DNA of 64,000 nt from Trebouxia sp. TZW2008 (lineage: Eukaryota; Chlorophyta; Trebouxiophyceae; Trebouxiales; Trebouxiaceae). The DNA lies in NCBI GenBank assembly GCA_002118135.1, contig BDIU01000056.1:62001-126000 (forward strand), in the 5' to 3' direction. A model generated the notes under the pieces. The model was not told the DNA's origin, ran no database searches, and saw nothing but the letters and a program-made list of their open reading frames with translations. Position numbers and translations under genes: made by a program. The stretch's first letter is position 1. Each line of letters begins with the position of its first letter. Below are positions 10,812 to 23,400 of the stretch, in pieces.

Positions 10812-11767
10812 ATGCAAGCCTGTCAGCACCCCTGCGGACGGTTTACCTTACTTCAGTCGCAATTCGGCCAGCGCGATGCTGTCAGTCGTCTATCGAGCAA
10901 GACTCTGCGTCTGCATCGGCCTGTGCACGCCCAAGCTACGATACCGGAAAAACACGCCAAAGTAGAAACGCGAGCACGGGTTGCCTTTGCAAACAAACAG
11001 AAAGCTTCTGGCAAGTCAGCAAATGTGGCTGCCGACCTGCTGCAACAAGCAGCACGTACCAAAAAGGTGGATCCCTGGTTGACGCTGGGAGCAGCTTTAC
11101 ATATTGAGGAGCAAGCCTCCAGTCAGACAGGTGCACGATGAACCAGACCAGATGCATTTGTAGACCGAGATGGCTCACGCAAGGACTGAGAGGCACGCGT
11201 GGTGTGCAGAAACACTGAGCAGACTTGATGGCAGGTGGCAACTGGTGAGTCAATAGCTGACAGAGCAGGTTGATTGTATAATCATATGGTGCGACATACG
11301 TACGATTTGCATACAATCGAAAAACTTGTTGTGGCATGTACCCCAACCCATCTAATCAAAGGATGTCAAATCCTCTCTCTGCGTCTCCTTTGCTCTCTCT
11401 TTCTGCACCAACTATTGCCAGCATATTGGCTATGCAGGTCTTTGCTTCCACAAGTGGCTCGACACTCTTGTGGTACATCCCAGTACAAGAGTTCAAGGAC
11501 ATTAATGTGAGCGAGAAGTCGTGCAAGCTAGTCAGCCGCCTTGGTCCATTTACCACATCTTTCAATGGCTCATATACACCAGTCAGCAAGCAAGACATGC
11601 AGTTTCAGTTCACGCAACTTGTCATCACAGCTTTCGGGCGAACGCTTGTGGACAGGCCTATCAGCTTTGCACAGAAAGTGTACACTTACTGTTGGCTGCA
11701 AGACAACCTGGCTCTTGCTAGAAGCAGCGGTGGAGGAGTTGTTTTGCTGAAGAGACCAAACAAGTAA
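10812..11767 (+). CDS. PAP/fibrillin-family plastid lipid-associated protein
   Basis: The ATG at 10812 opens a basic, Ser/Ala/Gln-rich stretch typical of a plastid transit peptide, which likely ends at a donor near 11066. The clear exon runs from a gcag acceptor at about 11438 to the TAA at 11765-11767. It shows the fibrillin layout: a YIPVQEFKDINV strand, RLGPFTTSFNGSY, a QFQFTQLVI strand, and the C-terminal pattern LQDNLALARSSGGGVVLLKR, which matches the family's closing 'Y-D-x-(I/L)-A-x-A-R-GGG' strand. Fibrillins coat plastoglobules and thylakoid lipid domains. The exon(s) carrying the usual 'W-R-L-(V/I)-Y/F' start of the fold were not located between 11070 and 11437, so the model is incomplete. 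Assignment is by pattern, without alignment. Confidence 0.6.
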
Positions 11768-11812
11768 GGTGCAACACAGGAAAAGCCAAAAAAGGCCTAC
11801 ACCGTTACGCAT

Positions 11813-11817
11813 TGTAA
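11813..11817 (+). terminator. Putative polyadenylation signal of the fibrillin gene
   Basis: TGTAA 46 bases after the stop codon. Confidence 0.55.
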
Positions 11818-12626
11818 ATGCAGCACAGCCTTCAGTCTGAATGCAGTCCAGTGCAGATGCAGCAGCATGGTAATCAGCAATTGCAGAAGTTGGCCGAAGT
11901 TGTGTGGCGTATGCATCAGCTTGAGTGTCACCTACGTTGCAGATGCTTTCATGCTCATGAGACCCTGGAGTCCCAAACAACCGAGAATTGCAGACAATTG
12001 AGAATAGTCAGAGTATCTGCAGGGGACATGCGAGACAACTTGTACTTTCCAGCAAGGCAGTCACTCATTGTTGCTGTCAAGAGCTAATAAGACAAAGCAG
12101 CTTCCAGCTTGTTTGTAGTTACACAGAAGCTGAGCAAGTTGTCTTGAGTTTGACTCCTTCATACATGCAAAGTGTACAGTCGAAATCTACTCTTGGCAGG
12201 CACAGGGAGTGAGAAGTAGTCTGCATATTGGGGTGCAACCTTTTGTGTGCTTGGGTACAATGCAATGCAAACAGAACTCAGCTCACCAACTGGTAAAATC
12301 GTTATTATACATTGTAAAATTACACATGAACCAATTCAGGCAGTGATGCAACAGCTGCATCATGTTCGGCTACAATGAGCGCATGACACTTCCGACAGCG
12401 CGTTGATTGCTAATATTGTCAGGCAAGCTGGTGACGGACATGGTGGCTGTTGAAAGACGCCCTTACTCCTGCCTTCATACTGCATTCAACTAAACCTCAA
12501 ATTGACGTGCCAGCAAGCCATGCCCCACAGCACCTTTGCTACCCCATCATCTCTTGAGTTGACAACTGCTACAGTCATCCTATAAATCACTACATTTACA
12601 AGGAATGAAATGCACCTAGCGCTATG
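11818..12626. other. Intergenic between convergent genes
   Basis: The fibrillin and DCAF genes are convergent here. No supported exon was found on either strand. Confidence 0.5.
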
Positions 12627-12631
12627 TTACA
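12627..12631 (-). terminator. Putative polyadenylation signal of the DCAF gene
   Basis: TGTAA on the minus strand, about 107 bases past the stop at 12738. A second copy lies near 12595. Confidence 0.5.
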
Positions 12632-12737
12632 ATCTTGCCCCAGTTTGCCTCTACTGACAGAGGATCCCGTTATGACGCCTACCAGCCCAAACTTGTCATG
12701 TCTTTCCTACGTTCTCGCAACTAATGAAACAGAGGCT

Positions 12738-15700
12738 TCAATTCACCCTGCAGTTGATGTTGCCAAAGGCGGGGTCCTCCTCATCTGTGTGATCAGGATC
12801 ACCACTTTGTCGGCCTGCCAGGCCCCATTGCAACAGGTTCAACAACTGAGGGTTGTCCTGCAAAGCCTGCAAATGCCAGAGTGAGCAATTGGTTGTCGCA
12901 CGGATGTTTAATTGCTGCTATGTTGGATTTCATGCCGGCAGGGGTTCAAGGCTTACTCATCCGGGCAAGATTTTGACGTTCCTACATGCAGGCGTCATGC
13001 CAACCCACATACATGAGCAAACAGATTTGGCTTTTGAAGTGTTGTTCCCAGTGCCTCTTCTTTGACAGGGGCTCCTGTCATGACTGCTTACAGCCTAGAT
13101 CACTTTTTGTCCCTTTTGTCAGTATAGTCGCACCTGAAAGACTCTGGGGCTGATGCTGCGTAGGACTTGCGGTCCAGACATGATGCGTTCCTGATTACGC
13201 TTCACCCTTTCGGCGCACAAGGTGGGGTCAACAGGGGCGACTGGCCCTTCTGGGGCCCACAGCTTGATGGTGTGCTCAATGCCGCTGGTTGCCAGCACAG
13301 GCAAGGTTGGGTGGCACTGCAGCGCAAAATTATGGCTCATGATGTCGCATGCAGGGCAGGTTGATGGCAAGATAAAACTTGTGCCCGACCCAACTAGCAT
13401 CTTGGCTGGAAAGTGCCACAAACTATTTTCGTTGAGCTCAACAGGGGTGGCTGGCCGTTCCGGCGCCCACAGCTTGATGGTGTGCTCAATGCCGCTGATT
13501 GCCAGCACAGGCAAGGTTGGATGGCACTGCAGCGCAAATCAAAGGCTCAAGGTGTTGCACATGGGGCAGATTGATTGCTTAGTAAAATTACAGGCTGATC
13601 AGCGTCTATTGAGGGCCTTGCGTTGGAACACTGTGTGCGGTCGGCCCTTCCAGCACCCACAGCTTGATGGTGTGCTCGATGCCGCTATTTGCCAGCACAG
13701 GTGAAGGTGAGTGGCACTGCAAGGCAAAGCAAAGGCTCAGATTTTGCATATAGGACCGATTGCTTAGATACTTGTTGACTAGACCATTGGTCAAGCGCAT
13801 TCCAGCTGCATCCCATTTCATGATTGGCTTCTGGCTGAGCAAGGGTGGACATGTTCACTATAGCCAAAAAGAAAGAGAAAGGGAAGCCCAGGTCAATGGC
13901 TGACTTTGGCACTGGCATTGTGAGGTCACGTCAACCATTACAGTGTCACCACTGCGGCTCATATATGTACATGTCTATATAGAATATATATGTCTATATA
14001 GAAGGCTGAAATTGGCACAATACACTGTTCAACTGGAGTGACTGACTAGAAAGGGGTGAATGATGAGCAAGCGATACCTGAATCAGCCAGCCTGGCTGGA
14101 TAGGGGCTACACACACCTATCACATGTGCTGGAAAGTGTAATGATTATCAGTCTTACTAATATGATACCTAAACACAGTCAGCCACGTCTTCATCAGCTT
14201 TTAAGATCATGACCGCCTGCCCAGTGGCAGCGTCATATGACGCCATAATCAGCAGAAATTGAAGGCACGATCAGCACATAAGAAAGAGGTACCTGAACGC
14301 AGTTGGCAACGTCTTCATCAGCTTGTAAAATCTTGACCACCTGTCCAGTGGTGGCGTCGTAGATGAAGACAAAACCATCGTCACTTCCGGCAGCAACCAG
14401 CTCGTCATGTGACCCCATGAATATTGCTTCCTTAATGTCTGTTTGTACATTGGCATGACCTGCAGAAAAACAGTCAAAATCACCATCAACACTGCTTTTC
14501 CAGGATCAAGACAACTGTCAAGTTGCTTACAACAGTCTAACTCTGCCTGATACGGTACTTCTCTTTATCGCGGCTGCGCTGCTTACCAACAAACTTGTCA
14601 TACATCAAATTGTCCTTTTTCAAAAAACCGTTGCAGCCGCAATGCAATGATTGGTTCCCAATTGCCTTGTCGTGACATTGGGGATATCCCTGCATTGAGT
14701 GTCCTCATGGACATTACTGCATCTGCCCAATCTCAGGCAAATGAATTGAGCAGGCACAAGGCACAGGCATATTTGCATGATGCGCTTCCAACCAACTCAA
14801 ATGTGCCCAAAGTGTCACTGCGCTACTAAGTTGTCTCAATGCTCAAGCTTACTGACATGAGGCAAGCCATTAGCAACAGCAGCAGCGACACACGCTGCCA
14901 TGCTTAGGGCAAGTGTAACAATTTGTTGGCAACTTTAAACCAACGACCTGATGTATTGCCATCCACTGCCTTAAGCCCTTGGCTAAAAGGCGGACTTCCG
15001 ATGTGGACCCATTGAATTCGTTTCCATGTATTTCAACCGCTACAGCAAGTGGACAACGCCAGGTCACAAGTCAGAGTAAGCAAGTGCACAGTTGCACATG
15101 CAACTTAAGCAACTTGCACACTGTACATGACCACAACATGAGAAAAAGGAAAAAGGACAAAAAACAAAAGAGAAGTCTGCTCTGTTGGGCGTCAGATCGA
15201 TAGCCTCTGGCGAAAGAGGCAGCCCGCGATGGCTTTGAAAGCAGCAACCAGCAGAAATTTGACCTATGAGGGGTCAGCCCTTTGTCTTGGCAGTAAGGAT
15301 TAGGCAGAACAGTCACATACACCTGTCTGTGGCGCACTGCAACTTGACCTGTGGGGTCCAATCCTTACAAGAGAAAGGAAACAGGACTTTGCCATGAAGC
15401 ATCATAACAGGAGCTTCTAGGGGCAGCCCGGGATTGCTGCTTTGAGAGCAGCATCGATCCTTACCTATATATCTCTGCAGTAAGCGGCGGCCAGCCACTC
15501 CATGCACCCAGGTGTCTGTGTTGTCTAGCAGGCCTCTTCTTCTCTGCTTCACTCCAGGCAGGTCGATTTCCTCACTGCGGATGGCAATGCGATTGCTATC
15601 TATCATGGCGCCTTTAATCAAGGGAAAGCACCAAAGGCTGATTCACTGGCGGCCATATGCAAGAAGAAAGGCTGAGGTGCATTTGCGTGGCAAATGAAAA

Positions 15701-17424
15701 CAACTCAACGCTCTCAAATGCCGAATGCTGCATCCCTGTAGAGCACAATGCGCAAGCAGCAACCTTTCTTGACCTTGTTGTTTTGAGCACACTGCGCAGC
15801 TCAGGCGTGCTTTCTTGTACTATGGTACGCAGATCGTGTGAAAGACAATACAGCAGTAATCTGATGAGCCTGAAGAGATGCTCAGCGGTTCCAAGCAGCT
15901 TGGAATAAAATTTGTGCTTGCCCCAAGGGCCAGCAGCTGAGTACAAGACTGGCATGTGCAACCACACAAGGTTTGTATGTAACAGCCGCAATTTTGTCAG
16001 GATAGAAGAACTACTGCACCAGTCACGCATTGGTGCGTGTAGTGCTGCAACAGAGCAAAGGATCAGGTCACAAAGTCATTTGAAGGAACTAGAGACTCAC
16101 GCTAGCCAGCCTTCTTCAGGCGGCTCTGCCTCGCCAGCCAGGGACTCGGACTCTTCGTAGCCGGGTTGCGCCGCATGCAGCCGCGACAGCTGCGGCCGAT
16201 TTGTCGCATCGCTACCAACGATGCCGCCGCCGCCGTCAAAGCTGATACCGCTGCTGCTGGCGGCAGCAGCAGCATCCGTAGCAGCAGCTTGCCTCGTCGG
16301 CATCTCTGCGGCAGCCTGAGATATAGCAGATGGGTAAGCCAGCTGATCTCCTGATTGAGAAGCCTCTGCAAGCTGACGGGGCCCTGTGAAGTCGTCCACT
16401 GCTCTGCTCGTGTTTGCATCACTCTCAGCACTGTCAGAAGGCAGTTCAACTGCCCCAACAAAGGGCGTTTGACCTGAAACAGCCCCACCCGAGCCTGCTT
16501 GGTCTAGAGATCCACTGGGATTCTGCTGTCTGTTTGTGGGCGTGTGCGCTGACAATTCTGAACGGTCTTGTCGCCTGTCTGTGAGGGGTGATGTTGAGTG
16601 ATCAGCATCTGTTGCAGCATTAGATAACAGCTGTTGAGCAGCTGCCAAGAGGGGTGGGCTCCCTTCAGGGGGTGGGGGAGGGTCTGTCTGTGCAGCTGTG
16701 GGACTTTGACTAGAATGCACATCCATGTCAGTGGCATCATCACCACCATCGCTGCTGCTTGCATCGACCGCATCATCACTGCTAGTGCAGCCAAGGCTGC
16801 TGCGTGCAGGGGCCCCAGCATCAGCAGTGCCCCAGGGCACCGCCTGATTCAGCCCTACGCCTGCAGCAGTGCTGCCAGGGCTGTTGCGTGCAGGTGCCCC
16901 AGCATCAGCAGTGCCCCAGGGCACTGCCCGGTTCAGCCCTACGTCTGGAACAGGACAACGCATGTCTGCTGGTGACTGTCGGGACCGCCTTGCAGTACGA
17001 GCAGACCCCCTCACTATGTTAAGGGGTGAGAGGGAGGGTACGCTGACAGGGGTTGAGGCTCTGGATGGAGACCGCTCTGATGCTCCAGCTGCTTGCTCCT
17101 GCAAACACAATTTCTGACATGGCATGGCCAACACAGCAGGGCCGTCACACATGATTTTCAAAATTGCTGATGCATTGTGACGCAGGCTGATATTGACGCT
17201 CTGGGTGGACCATTTTGACACTATCTGGTGATGATGCTCTTGTCAGGGACCAGACTGAGGCTGCACATACAATCATGACATCTTGTAAGACTGCCTGTTG
17301 CATGCCAGGTGGCAAGACTCTTGTTGGAGACTGTACAGAGGCTTCAGCTGCTTGCTTCTGCACATATGCTTGTCACGTGTCGTCTCGTGCATCCCTTGGG
17401 GGGGGGGGGCGGGGGGGGGGGGNN

Positions 17425-17465
<41 letters not shown>

Positions 17466-20400
17466 CGCTATGCAGGGGTCACAAGTTACCGGGAGAAGGG
17501 AAGAGGAAGCAAAGGGGAAAGGGGAGGGGCGAGAATGCGGCCACATCAGGGGGGGGGGGTTGGGCTGTGTTCTCACGCATGTGGCATATTGTGCTTTTCA
17601 TCATTACTGGACGTAAAATAAAGCAGGGCTGGGCTCTGCAGCTTCAGCTTCAATGTGATCCTGCTGATTGTGTGCTTGGGCTGTGTTTTCAAGAATGTGG
17701 CATATCGTGCCTTTCAGGAATACTGCATTTGGACTAAAGCAGAACTAACCGTGTTGAGCTCGGCAGGATCGGAGCCAATATGGTCCTGCTGGTTGCGTGC
17801 TTGGGCTGCATCCCGAGCACGCTTCTTCTGCATCAAACGCCACTGGCGCTGCTTTGCATGCTGGGCACGCTCCTCCAGCAAAGCGTACACTTCCTCTTTC
17901 AAATGTGCAGCATCCTCACTGGCCCCGGCAAAGCGTGCTTGGAAGTCTTGCAATGCTGTGTACGCGGCCTGCAAGCACATCACACCATTGTCGTCCACAT
18001 GACATGACCTTCAAATGCCAAAAGTATCAGCACTGACGCTGCTTTGCATGCTGGGCGCACTTTTCCAGCAAAGCGTTCACCTCCTCTTTCAAACGTGCAG
18101 CATTCTCACTGGCCCCAGCAAGGCACGCCTGGAAGGCCTGCAATGATGTGTTAGCGGCATGCATGTATGTTGCAATGCTTGTGAAGTGTGCTTGCTGAGT
18201 GCCAGAACCAGCAAGCAGGTTCACGACGCTGTGTGACAGGCTACAAGCATAGTGCGGGTCATCAGATGTCAGCATTGCAAAGGACTGGTGTCACTGGTCA
18301 TGCAAAGCATGCCTGGAAGGTTTGCAGGGCTTTGTAAGCAGCCTGCAGCAGTTACCCTATTGTTGCCAGCAATCCCTTTTTGTGCTTTGCCTTATGGCAT
18401 GGACACAGCAAAAAGCCCTGCTTTCACAACCAAAGCGATTGTCGATCGATTCTGATGAGCCTGAGGCTGCCGATGCAGAGGTCTGGCTTCTAACTGCCAG
18501 TGACATGCAGAGATGCAGCTTGCCATATGCATGCAGCAATTGCACCATGCAGAAGCAAGGGAGGCGTGGGGGGGGGGGGGCGCATGTCAAGCTGCCAAAA
18601 TTGATCTGGACGTGCAGCAGTTATGGAGAGTATGAAACATGTTGCAGGAAACGAGTCAAGCTGCTGGAATTGACCTGGATTTGGTCCATGGCTTTGAGGG
18701 CTTGTATACGGCGGTAGTGGGCTTTGGCCAGGATGGGGTCTTGCTTCAGGGCAGCTTCGCAGTCCTTCAGCGCCCACATGCTGTCACCAACCCAGTCCCT
18801 TGATAGCAGAGCTGCAGCCCTGCAAATGACCAGGCTGTCATCGAACTTGTACTCATGAGGCAAATTCACTTTTGCTGTTTTCTTTCTTCGCTTGTTTTCG
18901 CGTTTGTTTTGCTGTTTTCATCTTGACACCATGTCATGCACATTGTTTGCCTGAGGCAGAGTGCCTGTTTAAAATTCCTTGACAGCAGAGCTGCAGCCCT
19001 GCAGATCAGAGCGTCATCTTGTTGCAGCCACCCTATGCTTAGGGCAAGGTGCCAAATCGCGTCCAAACTGTAACCTACCGGGCTGTCAAGCATACTGAGT
19101 TGCCATAAACACCTCATGCAAAATGCAGTTGCTTGAACACACAGCAGTTGATGGTATCATGCAAGGCAAGGCAGAGCAGACCTGTTGGTGTGCAGCATAG
19201 CTGAGGTGGGGTTCAGTTGCAAAGCTTGGCTGTAATGGGCCACAGCCCTGGGATTGTCACTGTTGAACCAGGCATGATTCCCCTTGTTTTTCAGCTCTTC
19301 TGCCCTCTGCAGCACTTTCAGACTTGGTGGCCTGCGAAAATTGTCATCGTCATCATCATCAATCACCAGCTATTCATTCCTATGTCATGTGCCAACAGAG
19401 CATTAGACTAAGAACATGCCAACATCCTGTGGACCTACTGTGCTGCTTGCAAGCCTCCTGCAGCTAAGCAAAACACTGAAGGTGGCCTGCAAACAACCAG
19501 CAGCTGATCGTCGCATGGCGTGTCAAGCAGGCACCTAGCCAGATTGTGTATGTTTTCTGAAATTATTGGGATGTACCAGAAATGCAGCATGTCATTACAC
19601 TGTTACCTGTACAGGTCCCTTGCCATGCACACTGCTTGGCAGATGACTCTGCAAATGAACAATGCTGGCATGGGCAATTCTGCTGCATACAGGCTGCACA
19701 GCGTTACAATGCAGGCTAGGTCTGTGAAAAGATCAGCAGCTTTCTCATCTTTCTGATCAGATCTGATAAGCAGCTCACCTTCTGGAAGGAGAAGTTGCAG
19801 AGCTAGGTGATGTTTTCAAATCTGCTGGAGCTGCTCCTCCTGCCGTATCATCACCCTTTGTTATGGTTTCAGAGCCATAGGTGCGACTGCAGCTGCCATT
19901 GCTGCTGATGTCAAAAGCATAGGCCTGATCGCAATGATAGGTGGCCAGCAACTGCAAGAGCACAAAGCCAGAAGCTGCCGGAGTACTCATGCTGCATGAT
20001 TACGATCACTAGATGCCGTATGTACTTGTGATGACAGCTTGTCAAGGGCAGCCAGCAGTAGTAACAGCAAACTGGCACGCAGTAGGTTATCTGAGGCCCT
20101 TCAACTGACTTTGTGATCACCCTGATGTCACTAACAAAATCAAGGATATGGCCGCAACAATGTGTCATGTCGTCAACAATTAAAAACACAATGCTGGCTT
20201 GATTTAGAACCAGCTCAGTGACATTGAAAATTGTGATCAAGCAAAGACAGCGTCACACCTTGTCACCACGACGGCCAAAACTGACACAGGTGGTGTGTGG
20301 TCGCCCAGCACGCTTGTTGCTGTTGACCAAGCAAGTGTGCGGAGGCGCCATCTGCAACACGGGATCTGCCCTTACATGCTGATCCTTGGGACTGCCTGCA

Positions 20401-23400
20401 GACAGGAAACAGTCCCTATCTACTGCTGTGCTCACAGAGATGAGGCCAGCTTGTTGCTGTTGACCAGGCAAGTGTGCGGAGGCGCCATCTGCAACACAGG
20501 CTCTGCCCTCACATGCTGATCCTTGGGACTGCCTGCATACAGTAGACAATCCCTATCTACTGCTACGCTCATTGTGAACCGACCAGCTTGTTGCTGTTGA
20601 CTAGTCAAGTGTGCGGAGGCGCCATCTGCAGCACAGGATCTGCCCTTACATGTTGATCCTTGGGACTGCCTGCAGACAGGAAACAGTCCCTATCTACTGC
20701 TACACTCATTGTGAACCGACCAGCTTGTTGCTGTTGACTAGTCAAGTGTGTGGAGGCGCCATCTGCAGCACAGGCTCTGGCCTTACACGCTGATCCTTGG
20801 GACTGCCTGCAGACAGTAAATGCACCCTGTTGGGCACCTGCTATGCACATGATGTTCATAGTACAGTATGCATACAAGGTCAGACTGAGATCAAAGTAAA
20901 GTGTGCGGAGGCTCCATCTGGAGCACAGGCTCTGCTCTTACATGCTGATCCTTAGGACTGCCTGCAGCCGCAAAGAACAGCGTGTTGCCTGCTGTGCTCA
21001 CTGCAAAGCGCGAACTTGATGCTAACAGGCCTCAAATGTCTCTGCAGTCAGGTTGGTTGAGTTCATCGCCAGGGCGCATAGTCATTCACCAACTTGGGAC
21101 GACAGGACTCAAAACTCTCAGCAGTCAGGTTTGCAGAGACAGCGAACAGGCTTCTTGGGTCTGAATGGTGGCCTAGCGCAGCATGAGCTCAACGTGAGCA
21201 TCAAGTACACACAGCTAGGCAACAGGCAGGCTTCTCTGAGGTTTCTGTCAAAGCCAATGACAATGATCTCATGGAGCAGAGTCTGGACATGATTGACTGC
21301 AATCAGCCAGACCCTAACTCCATCAGATGAAGCTCCAAACATCATTGTTGTACACATGGCTTGCTCGGTGTTTGGAGCTTCATCTGATGAAGCTGGGGTC
21401 TGGCTGATTGCAGTCGATCATGTCCAGACTCTGCTCCATGAGGTTGTTGTGATCGGCTTTGACAGAAGCCTCAAAGAAAGCCTGCCTGTCGTCTGGCTGT
21501 GACTTGATGTTCATGCTGCGCTCATGCTGCGCCAGGCCATCATGGAGACCCAAGAAACCTGTTTGCTGTTTTTGCAAACCTGACTGCTGAGAGTGTTGAG
21601 GCTTGTCGTCCCAACTTGGTGATTGCCTATGATTGATGGCGATGAAGTCCACCAAAGCTGGTTATCAGATTGGATATGCAAAGCCAGAAGTGCACTCATT
21701 CTGCTGCCACACCCAATGTCAGGTGTCCATGAGTTACATATGAGCAGAATCCAGTTGTTACACGGTAAAGTGTCAGGGCTCCAAGTTGAGAAACATGCAG
21801 CAGCTCATGACAAGCTTTGTGGGGATTCAGCAGGTTGCAAGGCTGTGGTAAGGTGCTTCAACAGCAACAGCAAACATGCGTGCAGGCAAATGTGTGAAGG
21901 CATACCTGTGCTGAGCATGCGCCGATCATACAGCCTCACATACACATCCCCTGCTGCCACAGCTAGCTGATGCACGTGTGCCTGCACAGCCATTGCAGAC
22001 TTTGGCATGACATAGTATGATGCCTGCAGTACAGTATAAGATTGCAGTATCAGCAAACCAGATACACCAGCTAGCTGAGGCACATGAGCCTGCACAGCCA
22101 ATGCAAAACTCAAAAGGTAATGGAGACTGCGATTTGGCATGCACTATATATTTGAGCTCAATAATGCGAGTGGCAGCACTGCTTCCAACTGCATAGAAGC
22201 TTCTTGTAGTGCCCATGCGGCAAACATGAACATGCTTATGGGCCACACCTTGTTGAGGCGGATGCCGGTGAGCTCAACACTACGTGTGGCAGCATTGCTT
22301 TCGAAGGCCTCCATAGAAAGCAGCTGTGGATATGCTTATGGGGCCACAGCCTGTTGAGGCTTATGCCTGTGAGCTCAACACTGCTAGTGGCTGTATCGCT
22401 ACTAACTGCATGGAACTTGATCTTTCCGATGCAGCATAGATGAATATGCTTATGGGGCCACACCTTGTTGAGGCTGATGCCTTTGAGCTCTACGCTGCGA
22501 GTGGCAGCATTGCTCCCAACAGCCTTCACAGATAGCAAGCAGTTGCAGCTGTCCCAAGCCTTCTGACTGTTGCTGGGAATTCGTAAGTCGTACTGCCTTA
22601 CGGTGCCGTCTTCTGCTGCGGACCAAAACAGATGGGGATTGTTTGGCTCCACTTCAACTCCCTGTACAGCAGCAGAGTACTTTGACATCACCCATGTTCA
22701 TCACTCATGCATATACTATGGAAGTTTCAGTTGAATTGTGGCAATAGCACCGATCTTTGTTGAAATGCAATGCATCCAATCTTAGGTTTCTTCAGATGCA
22801 TACACAGCTTGTCTGAGCTTCATTCGCTGGTAAGAAACATACAAACACCCTACCTTGACCCTGGCCCTGTGACAGCCATACAGTGTGCTCTGACAGAGGA
22901 CTGGCGTAGCTGCACCATGTCTTCTTCTTGACTGATGTGTTGGCATTCTGTCAATGTGATGTAAGATAACGGTGTCGTCCATGGCGCCGGTAACAAGTTG
23001 CCTGTTGTTGGTGCATGGCATAAACTGAATGCCAAAGATATTCGCTGCGTGCTCAGTTTGCAGAGCCAATGGGCCTTGTTCGACATCTGGGTATGACCAC
23101 AGCAAAACCTGCAACAAGTTTGACATCAGATCTGTGCCGGCAACTGGCAGGACGTTGCACTGCTCAGCGTTCAGTAGCTGAAATGCGGGATTCAATCTTG
23201 CTGGAAAAATTGCTCAGTTTCCCACCTGTTTGTCATCTGACCCACTTGCCAGCAAACTTCCGTCCTCGCTCCAAGCCAGCCGATTCACGCAACCTTCGTG
23301 ACCGACAAGCTTCTTGACGCTGACCAGCTTCTTCGCCCACGCCGAAGTGAAGTGCTGGTTCCGACGCTGTAGTGTAACGCAAGCATGCACTCGGGATGAC

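Noticed and set aside
16097..17221. 374-residue frame as a stand-alone gene
   Set aside because: It lies between the TPR and C-terminal WD40 exons of the DCAF gene on the same strand and has a good acceptor at about 17106; it is a linker exon. The upstream extension to 17221 is intron.
17215..17616. Glycine-rich frames over the poly-G run
   Set aside because: Homopolymer artefact with ambiguous bases.
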